Source: a bacterium (lineage in GTDB: Bacteria; Bdellovibrionota_B; Oligoflexia; Silvanigrellales; Silvanigrellaceae). Taken from it: 39,386 nucleotides of DNA. Positions 26,755 to 35,629 of the stretch are shown here, one piece after another (positions within the stretch are counted from its first letter, which is position 1; every line of letters starts with the position of its first letter). The notes beneath the pieces are model-generated. The model saw nothing but the letters and a program-made list of their open reading frames with translations. It was not told where the DNA came from and did no database searches. The translations under genes and the position numbers were made by a program. Where the stretch lies: contig RGDM01000003.1 of the NCBI GenBank assembly GCA_009918675.1, positions 71,020 to 110,405 of the forward strand, given 5' to 3'.

Positions 26755-28929
26755 TTGAATTCAGCGCGCACCCAGACTCGCCTGATTGGAATCGCAAGTG
26801 CTCTGCTTGTTGCAATTCTCCTGTTTGTTGTGGGTACGTGGCTCGAGACAAAAATCTTCGATGGTCTCACACATATTCTTGAGAACCAATCATTCCTTTC
26901 AATCATCTTGTTCTTCAGTATTGTAAATTTGAACGCAGTGCTTGCGTTCGTTTTGATTTTTTTAAGCTTTCGAAATGCAGTAAAGTTGGTTGTTGAGCGG
27001 CAAAGGGCGGTGTTCGGTAGCTCATTGCGGACACGACTCGTCACGCTTTTCTTGTTTTTCTCGCTCGTTCCAACTCTTATTCTTCTCTATATTTCAACAA
27101 AGTTTGTGAATGTTCATTTTGAGCGTTGGCTGCCACCAAGTATCGTGCAAACGTCTGAGGTCAGCCTGAGAAGTGAAGCAGAGTATCGCGAGAAGCTTTT
27201 ACATTTGCTGTCTGGTATCAAAAGCAATACAATCGCCTCATCCCATATAGACTTCTCGATTCCTATCGACGAAAAATCTGTTGAGCCTCAATTCATTCAC
27301 GACAAATATTTCAACTACAAAGGACAAATCAATTCCGTTGTTCGCTCAAACGCCTCAAAATTAAATTCTGATCCGCGCTGGCTTACGCTCGATTCTGAGC
27401 GATTTTTAGCTGTTGTCCGCCATGGCAGTCGATTCATTGGATTGATTTCACCTCCAACTATCCACACCCGATGGCAATTGCTTGCTCATGAGGTTTCCGA
27501 GGCACAGCCTGGGGTCGAACTGGTTCGGTTAAGTTACTATCTTTTACTTGGAGCCCTTACAGTTTTATTGATATTTTCTGCTCTGTGGCTGGGTGTAACA
27601 ATTGCTCGAGAATTGACTGGACCGTTGCAAGCCCTCGCACAAGCAACTGAGTCGGTTGCTCAAGGTGATTACGAAGTCAATATCGATGACGTGGTTTCTG
27701 ATGATGAGCTTGGTCAGCTCGCACGTAGTTTTCGATCCATGGTTGGTGACTTGCGTGATGCAAATCAACGCGCGCGCGCTTCAGCTGAAGAACTTCAACT
27801 CAAAGCGGCACTCTTGTCGGAAAAAACCGAATACTACGCATCGGTTTTGCAAGAAGTGCAAGCTGCGGTGGTTGCACTCGCTGCAGATTTTTCAGTCGAG
27901 GCGTGCAATCCTGCCGCGGAAAGATTGTTTTCGCTGGATGAGCAAAAAGCTCGAGGACGCTCGCTTGCGGAATTCTTGCCCCGCGATTTCTACGAACACT
28001 GGTTGTATCCACTCCTTCGCCCACTTGTCGAAGAGTCTCTGCATCGCGTTGAGGGTGAGTACGCAGGGCGTTTAGGCGCTCTTGAATATCAATTGCTCGT
28101 AACAGGTATCGCATTGCATAAGCCCAATCATGAACGGGCTTATTTGATTATTGTCGAAGATGTTACAGATATCGCGCGAGCGCAGCGGCTCGCGGCATGG
28201 CGTGAAGTGGCGCGGAAGGTTGCGCACGAAATCAAAAACCCTCTCACTCCCATCAAGCTCGGAGCACAACGGCTTGAGCGCCGTCTGATGTCGCGTTTGA
28301 ATGGCGAAGATGCCGAAGTGATGCGCGAAAGTGTGCGTGTCATTGTGCAATCAGCTGACGCTATTAAGCAGCTTGTTGACGAGTTTGTCTCTGTTGCGCG
28401 TATGCCAGGCCCTAAAATGCGTCTGGCGAATATTGTCGAAACACTTCGCCTTTCGGCGGCAGCATTCTCGGATAATCCCGAGCAAATTATGATTGCTATT
28501 GAAATCTGGAATCCCCAGCAAAAAACTTTTCTCGATTTGCGCAACGACGCGCAAGTGTCTTTAGATTTGAAACATGATCCCGAGCAAATTGCGCGCGCGA
28601 TGTTTAATCTCGTGTCAAATGCCATTGCTGCGTCCTCGGGTGTCGAGAGTGCGAGTCGTGTCGTCATTCGTGTTGGCTCAGAGAATTCCAATGGTGATGA
28701 AATTGAAATTGCTGTCGTGGACTGGGGACATGGAGTGCCTGAATCGGTTCGCGACCGTATTTTTGAGCCTTATTTTAGCACCAAGCGGACCGGCACAGGA
28801 CTTGGTTTGGTGATTGTTCAGCAAATCATTCACGAACATGGTGGTCGGTTGCGCGTGGCCGGCAACGAACCGCGTGGTACTGTGTTCACCATGACACTTC
28901 CAGTTGGAGAGACGGAGATTTCTTCATGA
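26755..28929 (+). CDS. ntrY: Sensor histidine kinase NtrY-like
   Basis: The membrane sensor of the NtrYX two-component pair senses envelope, nitrogen or redox status in other bacteria. The 724-aa product has three N-terminal membrane segments (about 9-31, 44-69, 92-115), a periplasmic domain, a fourth segment (about 262-288), HAMP (289-345), PAS (about 368-470), the HisKA box VAHEIKNPLTPIKLG with phospho-acceptor His491, and an ATPase domain with the G boxes DWGHGVP and GTGLGL. The frame opens upstream at 26662 inside the thioesterase gene. The TTG at 26755 is the likely start, with AAGGA 8 nt ahead. The TGA overlaps the ntrX ATG. Confidence 0.9.
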   Translation: MNSARTQTRLIGIASALLVAILLFVVGTWLETKIFDGLTHILENQSFLSIILFFSIVNLNAVLAFVLIFLSFRNAVKLVVERQRAVFGSSLRTRLVTLFLFFSLVPTLILLYISTKFVNVHFERWLPPSIVQTSEVSLRSEAEYREKLLHLLSGIKSNTIASSHIDFSIPIDEKSVEPQFIHDKYFNYKGQINSVVRSNASKLNSDPRWLTLDSERFLAVVRHGSRFIGLISPPTIHTRWQLLAHEVSEAQPGVELVRLSYYLLLGALTVLLIFSALWLGVTIARELTGPLQALAQATESVAQGDYEVNIDDVVSDDELGQLARSFRSMVGDLRDANQRARASAEELQLKAALLSEKTEYYASVLQEVQAAVVALAADFSVEACNPAAERLFSLDEQKARGRSLAEFLPRDFYEHWLYPLLRPLVEESLHRVEGEYAGRLGALEYQLLVTGIALHKPNHERAYLIIVEDVTDIARAQRLAAWREVARKVAHEIKNPLTPIKLGAQRLERRLMSRLNGEDAEVMRESVRVIVQSADAIKQLVDEFVSVARMPGPKMRLANIVETLRLSAAAFSDNPEQIMIAIEIWNPQQKTFLDLRNDAQVSLDLKHDPEQIARAMFNLVSNAIAASSGVESASRVVIRVGSENSNGDEIEIAVVDWGHGVPESVRDRIFEPYFSTKRTGTGLGLVIVQQIIHEHGGRLRVAGNEPRGTVFTMTLPVGETEISS

Positions 28930-30359
28930 GCACCTTGACGGGAGACTTTGTCCAAACAAATACCGGCAAGATTTTGATCATCGATGATGAGCGCGAAATC
29001 TGTAAAACAATCGCCGATGTTCTAAGGGATGAGGGGCATCGAGTCAGCGTTGCCCATGACGCTCAATCGGGTCTGAAGCTCATCGGTCGAGAAATGCCCG
29101 AAGTGTGTTTGCTCGATGTTTGGTTGCCAGATCAAGATGGGATGGCGGTTCTCGAAAAAATTCGCAACCTAGGATCTGATGTTTGTGTTGTTATGGTATC
29201 GGGACATGGAAACATTGAGACCGCCGTTAAGGCGACTCGCTTGGGCGCTGTAGATTTTCTGGAAAAGCCAATCAGTCTTGAAAAACTTTTAATGAGTGTT
29301 GAAAATGCTTTGCGCTTGCGTTCATTGCGCGCTGAAAATGCCAATCTGCGCATGCGGATGGAAAAGCGTTATCGATTGATCGGCGAATCAAAGGCGATGT
29401 TGCAGGTGCGCGAGACGATCGACATGGTTGCCGGCAAAACATCAACTGTGCTTATCACCGGCGAAAATGGCACCGGGAAGGAAAATGTCGCCCGCTTGAT
29501 TCACGAACGAAGCCAGCGCTCAAAGCGTCCATTCGTTGCAATCAACTGCGCAGCAATACCGGAAGAGCTTATCGAATCGGAGCTTTTTGGTTTCGAGAAA
29601 GGCTCGTTTACGGGTGCAGTTCAGGGCAAGCGAGGGAAATTTGAGCAAGCGCACACGGGAACAATCTTCCTCGACGAAATTGGCGACATGTCTCTCAAGG
29701 TTCAGAGCAAAGTGTTGAGAGTTTTGCAGGAGCAAAGATTCGAGCGCATTGGCAGCGATGAAACGATGGATGTTGACGTTCGAGTCATTGCAGCAACAAA
29801 TAAAAATCTCGAGGAGGCTATCAAGCGCGGAGATTTTCGTGAAGATTTATTTTATCGCTTGAACGTTATTCCAATCCAACTTCCTCCCTTACGCGAGCGT
29901 GGATCCGACATACTTGAAATTGCAAATCACTATTTGACTGCATTTAGTTCTGAAGAGGGCATGACGGCCAAACGATTTTCCGCAGAAGCTGAGCGGTGCA
30001 TCATAAATTATCCTTGGCCCGGAAATATTCGCGAACTCAAAAATATTATGGAAAGATTGAGCATTATGGTGCGTGATGAAGTCATTGAGGAACATCATTT
30101 GCCAGAAGGCCTTGTGGGCCATCAAGGTTTGCCCAACAGCGAGCTCGCTGAACTCGGTAAAATTGATAGCTTCCGCGATGCACGAACAGAATTTGAAAAG
30201 TTTTTCATTCTTAACAAGCTTAAGCAAAATGAGTTTAATATCTCGCGTACCGCCGAATTAATTGGTTTGGAGCGCAGTCATTTGTACCGCAAGTTGAAGG
30301 CCTTTGGCATTGAACCCGAAGGAGAGCGGAAAGCAGACACGTCGGAGGGATCATGTTAA
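28926..30359 (+). CDS. ntrX: NtrX-like sigma54-type response regulator
   Basis: The partner of the NtrY-like kinase. The receiver domain has the acidic pair D20-D21, phospho-acceptor D64 and conserved K114. The AAA+ domain has Walker A GENGTGKE (179-186), GSFTGA (226-231) and Walker B TIFLDEIGD. The C-terminal Fis-type helix-turn-helix contains SRTAELIGLERSHLYRKLK. The sigma54-contact loop is GSFTGA instead of the canonical GAFTGA, a conservative change found in some relatives. At 477 aa the length is normal. It overlaps ntrY by 4 nt and the next gene by 7 nt, so the three are translationally linked. Confidence 0.92.
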   Translation: MSTLTGDFVQTNTGKILIIDDEREICKTIADVLRDEGHRVSVAHDAQSGLKLIGREMPEVCLLDVWLPDQDGMAVLEKIRNLGSDVCVVMVSGHGNIETAVKATRLGAVDFLEKPISLEKLLMSVENALRLRSLRAENANLRMRMEKRYRLIGESKAMLQVRETIDMVAGKTSTVLITGENGTGKENVARLIHERSQRSKRPFVAINCAAIPEELIESELFGFEKGSFTGAVQGKRGKFEQAHTGTIFLDEIGDMSLKVQSKVLRVLQEQRFERIGSDETMDVDVRVIAATNKNLEEAIKRGDFREDLFYRLNVIPIQLPPLRERGSDILEIANHYLTAFSSEEGMTAKRFSAEAERCIINYPWPGNIRELKNIMERLSIMVRDEVIEEHHLPEGLVGHQGLPNSELAELGKIDSFRDARTEFEKFFILNKLKQNEFNISRTAELIGLERSHLYRKLKAFGIEPEGERKADTSEGSC

Positions 30360-31441
30360 AAACACTCTCGCGATCGTTGATTTTGTTTGCTCTTGCCGCC
30401 GGCTTTTTGCTTCTCATGCAGCATTTTGGATTGCTCCGTTGGGCAAGCATTGTGTCCGCATTTCGCGAACAGCCCATGCTCATTTCGCAGCTCGTTTGCA
30501 TTCAGGTTGTTGGCGCATGTGTGTTAGTTTTTCGCTACTGGATGATTCTCTCGGTGTTTGGAATTCGCTCCAGCTTCCGACAAATCACTTCGGCAACGTT
30601 CGTCAGCTCTGCGGTTGGCCAGTGGGCTCCGGGCTCGTTGGCAATCGTCGAACTGCTTCGTGTTGGACTTATGCTGGGGAGTCATACGTCGAATTCTACA
30701 AGCCAAACGTCTGGCCAGGAAGCGGGTCTGAAGGCGCGTCTGGCGTTGGTTTCACTCGTTGATCGCATGGTGGGTTTTTTCGGCATTTTGCTGATGGGCT
30801 TCATGTTCTCTGGCTATCTTTTTCTGCGCATGACGATGTCGGAATCCACCGTTGTTGATTCAGCAGCGCGGCAGGGAGTCTTGATGCTTTGGATTGGCGC
30901 TGGTGTAGGCTGTGTCGGACTACTGAGTTTGCCATTTCTCGCACGGCTGCGGTCTCTCCGGCGACTTTCGCAGTCTTTGACTGGTAACGCGTCGCGCAGA
31001 CCTAAATCGGTGCAATTGATTGCCAGGAACATTGAGGCAATTCGCCACAATATTGAAGCCGGGACCCGCCATCCCATTCGCCTTTTTGTGCCCGTTGCGC
31101 TGAGCATGGGAAGTATGCTGTTGGCGTGTGCGACGTTGTCGATGTCGGCCCGAATTTTAGCGTCTTCTTTGGATTTCTTTCAGGTTGTCTGTGTTTTTCC
31201 GTTGAATGCCTTGGCCGGGCTTCTTCCGCTCGGATTCGCCGGTATTGGTGGCTATCAATTAGTTATGGCCTCGATTTTTGGAATTTTTTCGGTTTCGCCG
31301 GCGGTCGTTGCCTCGGCCGGAGTCCTGCAAAGTGCACTTTCCCTCCTCGTCAACTCGCTCCTTGGTCTCCTATTTGCGCGCGTCTGTTCAGGACAAATAC
31401 GCGCGATTCTCAAGCGCCGATCACAACCGACGGTCGCTTGA
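30353..31441 (+). CDS. Flippase-like/UPF0104 integral membrane protein
   Basis: The 362-aa product is almost entirely hydrophobic, with about eight predicted membrane segments. The region SSAVGQWAPGSLAIVELLRVGLML and the C-terminal FPLNALAGLLPLGFAGIGGYQLV match the pattern of the lysylphosphatidylglycerol synthetase membrane domain/AglD-like superfamily. That superfamily includes lipid flippases and glycan-lipid transporters. No catalytic lysyl-transfer domain is fused, so the lipid substrate is unknown. The ATG has GGAGG directly upstream and overlaps the end of ntrX. Confidence 0.8.
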   Translation: MLKTLSRSLILFALAAGFLLLMQHFGLLRWASIVSAFREQPMLISQLVCIQVVGACVLVFRYWMILSVFGIRSSFRQITSATFVSSAVGQWAPGSLAIVELLRVGLMLGSHTSNSTSQTSGQEAGLKARLALVSLVDRMVGFFGILLMGFMFSGYLFLRMTMSESTVVDSAARQGVLMLWIGAGVGCVGLLSLPFLARLRSLRRLSQSLTGNASRRPKSVQLIARNIEAIRHNIEAGTRHPIRLFVPVALSMGSMLLACATLSMSARILASSLDFFQVVCVFPLNALAGLLPLGFAGIGGYQLVMASIFGIFSVSPAVVASAGVLQSALSLLVNSLLGLLFARVCSGQIRAILKRRSQPTVA

Positions 31442-31451
31442 AACACTCTGC

Positions 31452-31480
31452 TTGAAGTCAAGGGGGTGGTGGGCTATGAG
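31452..31480 (+). promoter_or_regulatory. Sigma70-type promoter of rnpB
   Basis: TTGAAG (31452-31457) and TATGAG (31475-31480) are separated by exactly 17 nt. The expected start 6-7 nt downstream coincides with the first base of the RNase P P1 helix at 31486, which supports both calls. Confidence 0.7.
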
Positions 31481-31485
31481 GGCTC

Positions 31486-31846
31486 TGCGAGGAGGATTGG
31501 GCTACAGCGCCGCGGACGTTTGCGTCTGTGAGTGAGGAAAGTCCGGACTTCATAGAGCAGGGTGCTGGTTAACGACCAGGCGGGGAAACCCGACGGAAAG
31601 TGCAACAGAAAAAACAAAGCCTAAGACGTAAGTCCGGCAATGGTGAAATCGTGAGGTAAGAGCTCACGGGTGTCCGTGGCGACACGGCGCTTGGCAAACC
31701 CCACCCGAAGCAAAACCAAATAGGGGCGAAGGACTGGCTCGGTCCGCTTGACGCTCGGGTTGGTTGCAAAGACTCACTCGGTAACGGGTTGAGCAAGAGA
31801 AATTGTAGTCGTCGACAGAATCCGGCTTACAAATTCTCCTCGCATT
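31486..31846 (+). ncRNA. rnpB: RNase P RNA (bacterial type A)
   Basis: This is the catalytic RNA of RNase P, which matures tRNA 5' ends. The universally conserved segments are visible: GAGGAAAGTCCGG at 31534-31546 and ACAGAATCCGGCTTAC at 31815-31830, which together build helix P4. The ends pair as P1: TGCGAGGAG (31486-31494) with CTCCTCGCA (31836-31844), extended by four more pairs inward. Length of about 360 nt is typical. The exact 3' end is inferred from P1 and the following T-run. Confidence 0.95.
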
Positions 31847-31852
31847 TTTTTT
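31836..31852 (+). terminator. Terminator formed by the rnpB P1 helix
   Basis: The 3' strand of P1 is followed by eight T residues (31845-31852). The helix therefore doubles as the stem of an intrinsic terminator. metK starts only 41 nt later, so some readthrough or a promoter inside rnpB may serve metK. Confidence 0.7.
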
Positions 31853-31893
31853 GAGTGTTTTCGGTTTTACGTTCGCTTGTACGAGGTGTCTTT

Positions 31894-33111
31894 ATGTTTC
31901 GTCCTCACGCAGTTTTCCAATCCGCAAATCCAGAAATTACTTATTTTACCTCCGAAAGTGTTTCTGAGGGCCACCCAGACAAGGTTGCAGACCAAGTTTC
32001 CGATGCCATTCTCGACGAACTTTTAAAATATGATCCACATGCACGTGTTGCATGCGAAACCTTGGTGAAAACTGGCTTGGTTGTGATTGCCGGCGAAATC
32101 ACCACCAACGATGAATGCAAGATGAAGGCGCGCAAGTACGCAGATATTGCACGCGAGACAATCAAGGAAATTGGCTACGACGATCCTGAGAATGGATTTG
32201 ACTACCGCAGCTGTGGAGTCATTGTCGCACTCGATGCACAATCACACGATATTGCCGTTGGCGTGAATGAAGGTGAAGGCCTGCACAAAGAGATGGGCGC
32301 TGGCGACCAGGGAATGATGTTTGGTTATGCCATCAACGAAACCCCAGAATTGATGCCTGCGACACTTCAATACGCGCAGAATATTCTCCGCAATTTGGCG
32401 CACAAACGTAAGGTTGAAAAAGTTCCGTTTTTGCGCCCTGACGCAAAGTCACAGGTGACTGTTGAGTACCACAACGGTGTTATCAAGCGTGTTGACACTG
32501 TTGTTGTCAGCACAATGCACACCCCCGATGTGTCGTTGGAGAAGCTCCACATCTATGTTGTCGATGAAGTCATCAAGAAGACGATTCCAGCGAATCTGCT
32601 CGATTCTAAGACACGCTATTACATCAACCCAACAGGTCGGTTTGTGACGGGCGGCCCACAAGGCGATTGTGGTTTGACAGGTCGAAAGATCATTGTTGAT
32701 ACCTATGGCGGACATGGCGCACATGGTGGTGGTGCATTCTCTGGAAAAGACCCAAGCAAGGTCGACCGTTCGGCTGCTTATCTGGGACGTTACATCGCCA
32801 AGAACATCGTTGCCGCAGGACTTGCTGACAGAGCACTTGTGCAAATTGCTTATGCAATTGGCGTTGCTGAACCGGTGAGTGTCAATGTTCAGACGTTTGG
32901 AACCGAGAAAATCGCTCGCACCAAAATTGAAGCCGCAGTGCGCGAAACATTCCGCATGAAACCAGCAGATATCATCTCTCAGTTCGACCTCAAGCATCCT
33001 TCGAAGCACGGCTTCAGCTATAAAGAAACAGCAGCTTATGGACACTTCGGGCGCAACCAATTCCCTTGGGAGAAGCTCGACAAGGTTGAGGCACTCAAGC
33101 AATATCTTTGA
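31894..33111 (+). CDS. metK: S-adenosylmethionine synthase
   Basis: This enzyme makes S-adenosylmethionine from methionine and ATP. The 405-aa product has [15 protein letters not shown], the [12 protein letters not shown] hexapeptide region and the phosphate-binding [19 protein letters not shown]. It is slightly longer than the usual 385-395 residues. A GTG at 31855 is in frame, but the ATG at 31894 has GAGG 7 nt upstream and matches the family N-terminus. The TGA stop sits inside a perfect hairpin that continues into the start codon of the next gene. No SAM riboswitch could fit in the short upstream gap. Confidence 0.96.
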   Translation: MFRPHAVFQSANPEITYFTSESVSEGHPDKVADQVSDAILDELLKYDPHARVACETLVKTGLVVIAGEITTNDECKMKARKYADIARETIKEIGYDDPENGFDYRSCGVIVALDAQSHDIAVGVNEGEGLHKEMGAGDQGMMFGYAINETPELMPATLQYAQNILRNLAHKRKVEKVPFLRPDAKSQVTVEYHNGVIKRVDTVVVSTMHTPDVSLEKLHIYVVDEVIKKTIPANLLDSKTRYYINPTGRFVTGGPQGDCGLTGRKIIVDTYGGHGAHGGGAFSGKDPSKVDRSAAYLGRYIAKNIVAAGLADRALVQIAYAIGVAEPVSVNVQTFGTEKIARTKIEAAVRETFRMKPADIISQFDLKHPSKHGFSYKETAAYGHFGRNQFPWEKLDKVEALKQYL

Positions 33112-33137
33112 TCTCTGTATAAGGAGATCAAAGATAT
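33102..33137 (+). promoter_or_regulatory. Perfect 14-bp hairpin linking the metK stop and the next start codon
   Basis: ATATCTTTGATCTC (33102-33115) and GAGATCAAAGATAT (33124-33137) are exact inverted repeats around an 8-nt loop TGTATAAG. The left arm contains the metK stop (33109-33111). The Shine-Dalgarno AAGGAG (33121-33126) straddles loop and stem, and the first two bases of the ATG at 33136 close the stem. Folding would partly hide the initiation site. No U-run follows, so simple termination is unlikely. Confidence 0.75.
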
Positions 33138-34014
33138 GGCACTTCGTTCCGCGGCTCGTTTTGTTTTGAACTCCTGTGTTGTTTACCTGTCGTTCGCGGT
33201 TGTGCTTCCGGTACTTCCTTCGGTGGCTCAAGCCGCGAACAACACTCCCGCTTCACCTGCTGCCGTTGCCCCCACCGGTCAAAGCTCAACTCCGCCTGCA
33301 GTCGCTCCTTCAAACACAGTTAATCCCAGCATGATTGTCATTGAGCCCTCGGTGAAGGCGCTCGATGCTGTGTGGAATGTACGTCATGAGCTGCATCCTC
33401 AAATCGTTGAGTTTTTGAAAAAGAAGACAGCTCCATCTGACAATTTCGAAGTGCTCTGGCGAATGGCGCGCCTTTCTTACTACGGCGGTTTTTTTGCTCT
33501 CGCCAATGATGCTTCGAGTGAAGAGAAGATGGAGGTCTTTCAGGTTGGAACCGAGTCGGGTGAGCGTGCTCGCAGGCTCGAACCCAACCGTGTTGAAGGT
33601 CACTACTGGTATGCAGTCACCTTGGGTGGATGGGGCATCGCAAAGGGAATTCTGAAGGCCTTGAGTTCAGCGGGCCCAATGAGAGAGGCTCTCACCGAAG
33701 CAATTAAGATTGATCAAAAATATCATTATGCGGGTCCTTTGCGTGTCCGAGGCCGTCTCTACAATAAGCTTCCTGGAATGATCTCTTTCGGTGACAATCA
33801 AAAAGCGCTTGAGGATCTGAAGAAAGCAGTCTCGCTCGCACCAGAGAGCAAATTGAACCACGTTTACCTCTCTGAGGTACAAGCGAAGCTGCAAAACAAG
33901 GGTGAAGCTCTCAAGACGCTCGAATTCGCTAAATCGCTGCCTGACGTTGTTGGCGTTGCTGAAGAGGCAGCGTATCGTAAAAATATTTCAGAACTCGAAA
34001 ACAAGTTTCGCTAA
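33136..34014 (+). CDS. Exported TPR-like protein
   Basis: The 292-aa product has a signal peptide (about 1-33, cleavage near VAQA-A), then an Ala/Pro/Thr-rich linker (34-65) and a helical domain with tetratricopeptide-like repeats (RARRLEPNRVEGHYWYAVTLGG; LKKAVSLAPESKLNHVYLSEV). The WYAVTLGGWGIAKG block recalls the periplasmic TatT family associated with TRAP transporters, but no TRAP genes are nearby, so I give only a TPR assignment. It is probably a periplasmic scaffold. Its start is embedded in the hairpin described at 33102-33137. The DsbA-like gene follows after 19 nt. Confidence 0.78.
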   Translation: MALRSAARFVLNSCVVYLSFAVVLPVLPSVAQAANNTPASPAAVAPTGQSSTPPAVAPSNTVNPSMIVIEPSVKALDAVWNVRHELHPQIVEFLKKKTAPSDNFEVLWRMARLSYYGGFFALANDASSEEKMEVFQVGTESGERARRLEPNRVEGHYWYAVTLGGWGIAKGILKALSSAGPMREALTEAIKIDQKYHYAGPLRVRGRLYNKLPGMISFGDNQKALEDLKKAVSLAPESKLNHVYLSEVQAKLQNKGEALKTLEFAKSLPDVVGVAEEAAYRKNISELENKFR

Positions 34015-34033
34015 ACTCTGAGTGAGGATCAAA

Positions 34034-35137
34034 ATGTCGAAAAGCAAAGTGTTGATCGGTGCAGCGTTCGTTTTGGGCGGCTTATTGGGACTTGTTCCTT
34101 TATTTGCTCTCGACAAAAGCCGTATCTCTAGCCGCGCGCTGCTAAACCCACAAGGTGCATCAGAAGCCATTGCTGCCCCTGCTTCCGCCGACAGTTCATT
34201 GATTGGGACATACGGTGCGAATCAAGTTCAGCGCGCGCAGTTGAATGGCGGCGAAGCTCAGAAGCTATACGAAGCTGAAATGCAAGTTTACAGCGCTGCC
34301 GAGCAAATTCTCGTTCAACGATACGTCACAGAGTTTTTTGAAAAGATGAAAACTGAAAAGAAGTTTGGTTCAGTTGAAGACGCACAAGCCGCGTATTTCA
34401 GTGAACGTGTGACTGTTGCCACTGCCGAAGTCGATAAGTTTCTTGAGGAGAACAAAGACAACCCTGCGCTGCAACGCATTCCTCAAGATCAGCGCGCTGG
34501 GCAAGTGCGTTCTTACCTCGAAGGTAGAGCTCGCGAAGGTGCCTTCCGTCAATTGGTTGATCAGGCCAAAAATTCTGGAGCGATTCGAGTTGCCCTTCGC
34601 CGTCCGGCCGAACCAAAATTGGAAGTTGATGATGGTGGCAACTTCTTTCTTGGACCTAAGGATGCAAAAGTCACGATTGTTGAGTTTGCTGATTTCCAAT
34701 GCCCCTTCTGTGCTCGCATGATTCCAACCCTTGATACGATTATGAAAGAATATAAGGGAAAGGTTCGTTGGGTTTATCGTGATTTCCCTTTGCGTGAAAT
34801 CCATCCTGAAGCCCTTCCAGCGGCAATTGCGGCCAACTGTGCAGGCGCTCAGGGCAAGTATTTTGAAATGCACCATGCGCTCTTTTCCAATCATCAACGC
34901 CTCGGCTCCGCTCTATACAAAGAGCTTGCAGGTAAAATTGGCCTCGATGGTGGTAAATTCGATTCTTGCCTCAAGGATCCAAAAATGGAAGCCGAAGTCC
35001 TTAAGGATTCACTCGAAGGGCAAAACCTCGGAATTAACGGAACACCCGCTTACTTCGTCAACGGCCGCAAACTGGGTGGAGCGGTCGACAAGGCTGAATT
35101 TGCACGTTTGATTGAAGGCGAATTAGCGAAGAAATAA
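34034..35137 (+). CDS. DsbA-family thiol:disulfide oxidoreductase
   Basis: It forms or isomerises disulfides in exported proteins. The 367-aa product has an N-terminal membrane anchor (about 5-25) and a helical region (about 55-195) that resembles the SurA-type N-terminal chaperone segment. The DsbA/thioredoxin domain contains FADFQCPFCARM with active-site Cys223 and Cys226 and the cis-Pro loop GINGTPAYFVNGR. A GTG at 34022 is in frame, but GAGGATC precedes the ATG at 34034 at good spacing. The many Cys pairs in exported proteins of this window are plausible clients (inference). Confidence 0.88.
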   Translation: MSKSKVLIGAAFVLGGLLGLVPLFALDKSRISSRALLNPQGASEAIAAPASADSSLIGTYGANQVQRAQLNGGEAQKLYEAEMQVYSAAEQILVQRYVTEFFEKMKTEKKFGSVEDAQAAYFSERVTVATAEVDKFLEENKDNPALQRIPQDQRAGQVRSYLEGRAREGAFRQLVDQAKNSGAIRVALRRPAEPKLEVDDGGNFFLGPKDAKVTIVEFADFQCPFCARMIPTLDTIMKEYKGKVRWVYRDFPLREIHPEALPAAIAANCAGAQGKYFEMHHALFSNHQRLGSALYKELAGKIGLDGGKFDSCLKDPKMEAEVLKDSLEGQNLGINGTPAYFVNGRKLGGAVDKAEFARLIEGELAKK

Positions 35138-35167
35138 TTGATTTCATGCTGGGAGTGAGCGAAGCGC

Positions 35168-35629
35168 ATGTTTGGAGTCGGTGGTGGAGAAATATTGGTT
35201 ATCGCTCTTATTGCGGTCATCTTATTTGGAACCGAAGATCTGCCTCAAAACATGCGCAAGTTTATGAAGGCTTGGAATAACTTTCGCGGCATGACGAACG
35301 ATTTGCAACGGACTTGGCTTGACGTGAGAGATCAGGTGACTCGTGACCTTCTCGTTGAGAAGCCTCATCATCCAGCTCCCAACGAAGACCAAGCAGATCT
35401 CCCTCAGGCTTCATCTGCAGTCACTGCCGATCTTTCCCTATCTGGAGATTCGCATCATACAGAGCAAAATTCTGAAGCGAATCGCAAAGATTCTCCGAAT
35501 GAACTTCCAACAGTGCGACCCGCTGAGGGTGCCCTGCCGCAAGGCTCTTTGAGTCAGAGCGTGTCGTCGTCTGACTCCGCTTCTGCGCAGTCAGTTACTC
35601 ATCCTGAGCATCCTGATAAATCCACTTGA
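35168..35629 (+). CDS. Sec-independent translocase TatA/TatB-type subunit
   Basis: The Tat system exports folded proteins. The N-terminus has the family form MFGVGGGEILVIALIAVILFGTEDLP: one short membrane helix with Glu8, the FG-LP hinge and an amphipathic helix (about 28-60). Glu8 is more typical of TatB than TatA. The remainder (about 65-153) is a low-complexity Ser/Gln/Glu/Pro-rich tail. No tatC is in the window. The final 35 nt overlap the end of the converging lytic transglycosylase gene. Confidence 0.85.
   Translation: MFGVGGGEILVIALIAVILFGTEDLPQNMRKFMKAWNNFRGMTNDLQRTWLDVRDQVTRDLLVEKPHHPAPNEDQADLPQASSAVTADLSLSGDSHHTEQNSEANRKDSPNELPTVRPAEGALPQGSLSQSVSSSDSASAQSVTHPEHPDKST
35551..35593. 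repeat. Mutually exclusive hairpins in the tail-to-tail overlap
   Basis: GAGTCAGA (35551-35558) pairs perfectly with TCTGACTC (35570-35577). The TGACT of that arm (35572-35576) can instead pair with AGTCA (35589-35593) in a second hairpin, TGACTCCGC/GCGCAGTCA with one mismatch (35572-35593). Both lie inside the 3' end of the tatA/B gene and just past the stop of the transglycosylase. They may end or protect the converging transcripts. Confidence 0.35.

Noticed and set aside
30353..31441. Full lysylphosphatidylglycerol synthase (mprF)
   Set aside because: Only the membrane half is present; the C-terminal aminoacyl-transfer domain is missing.
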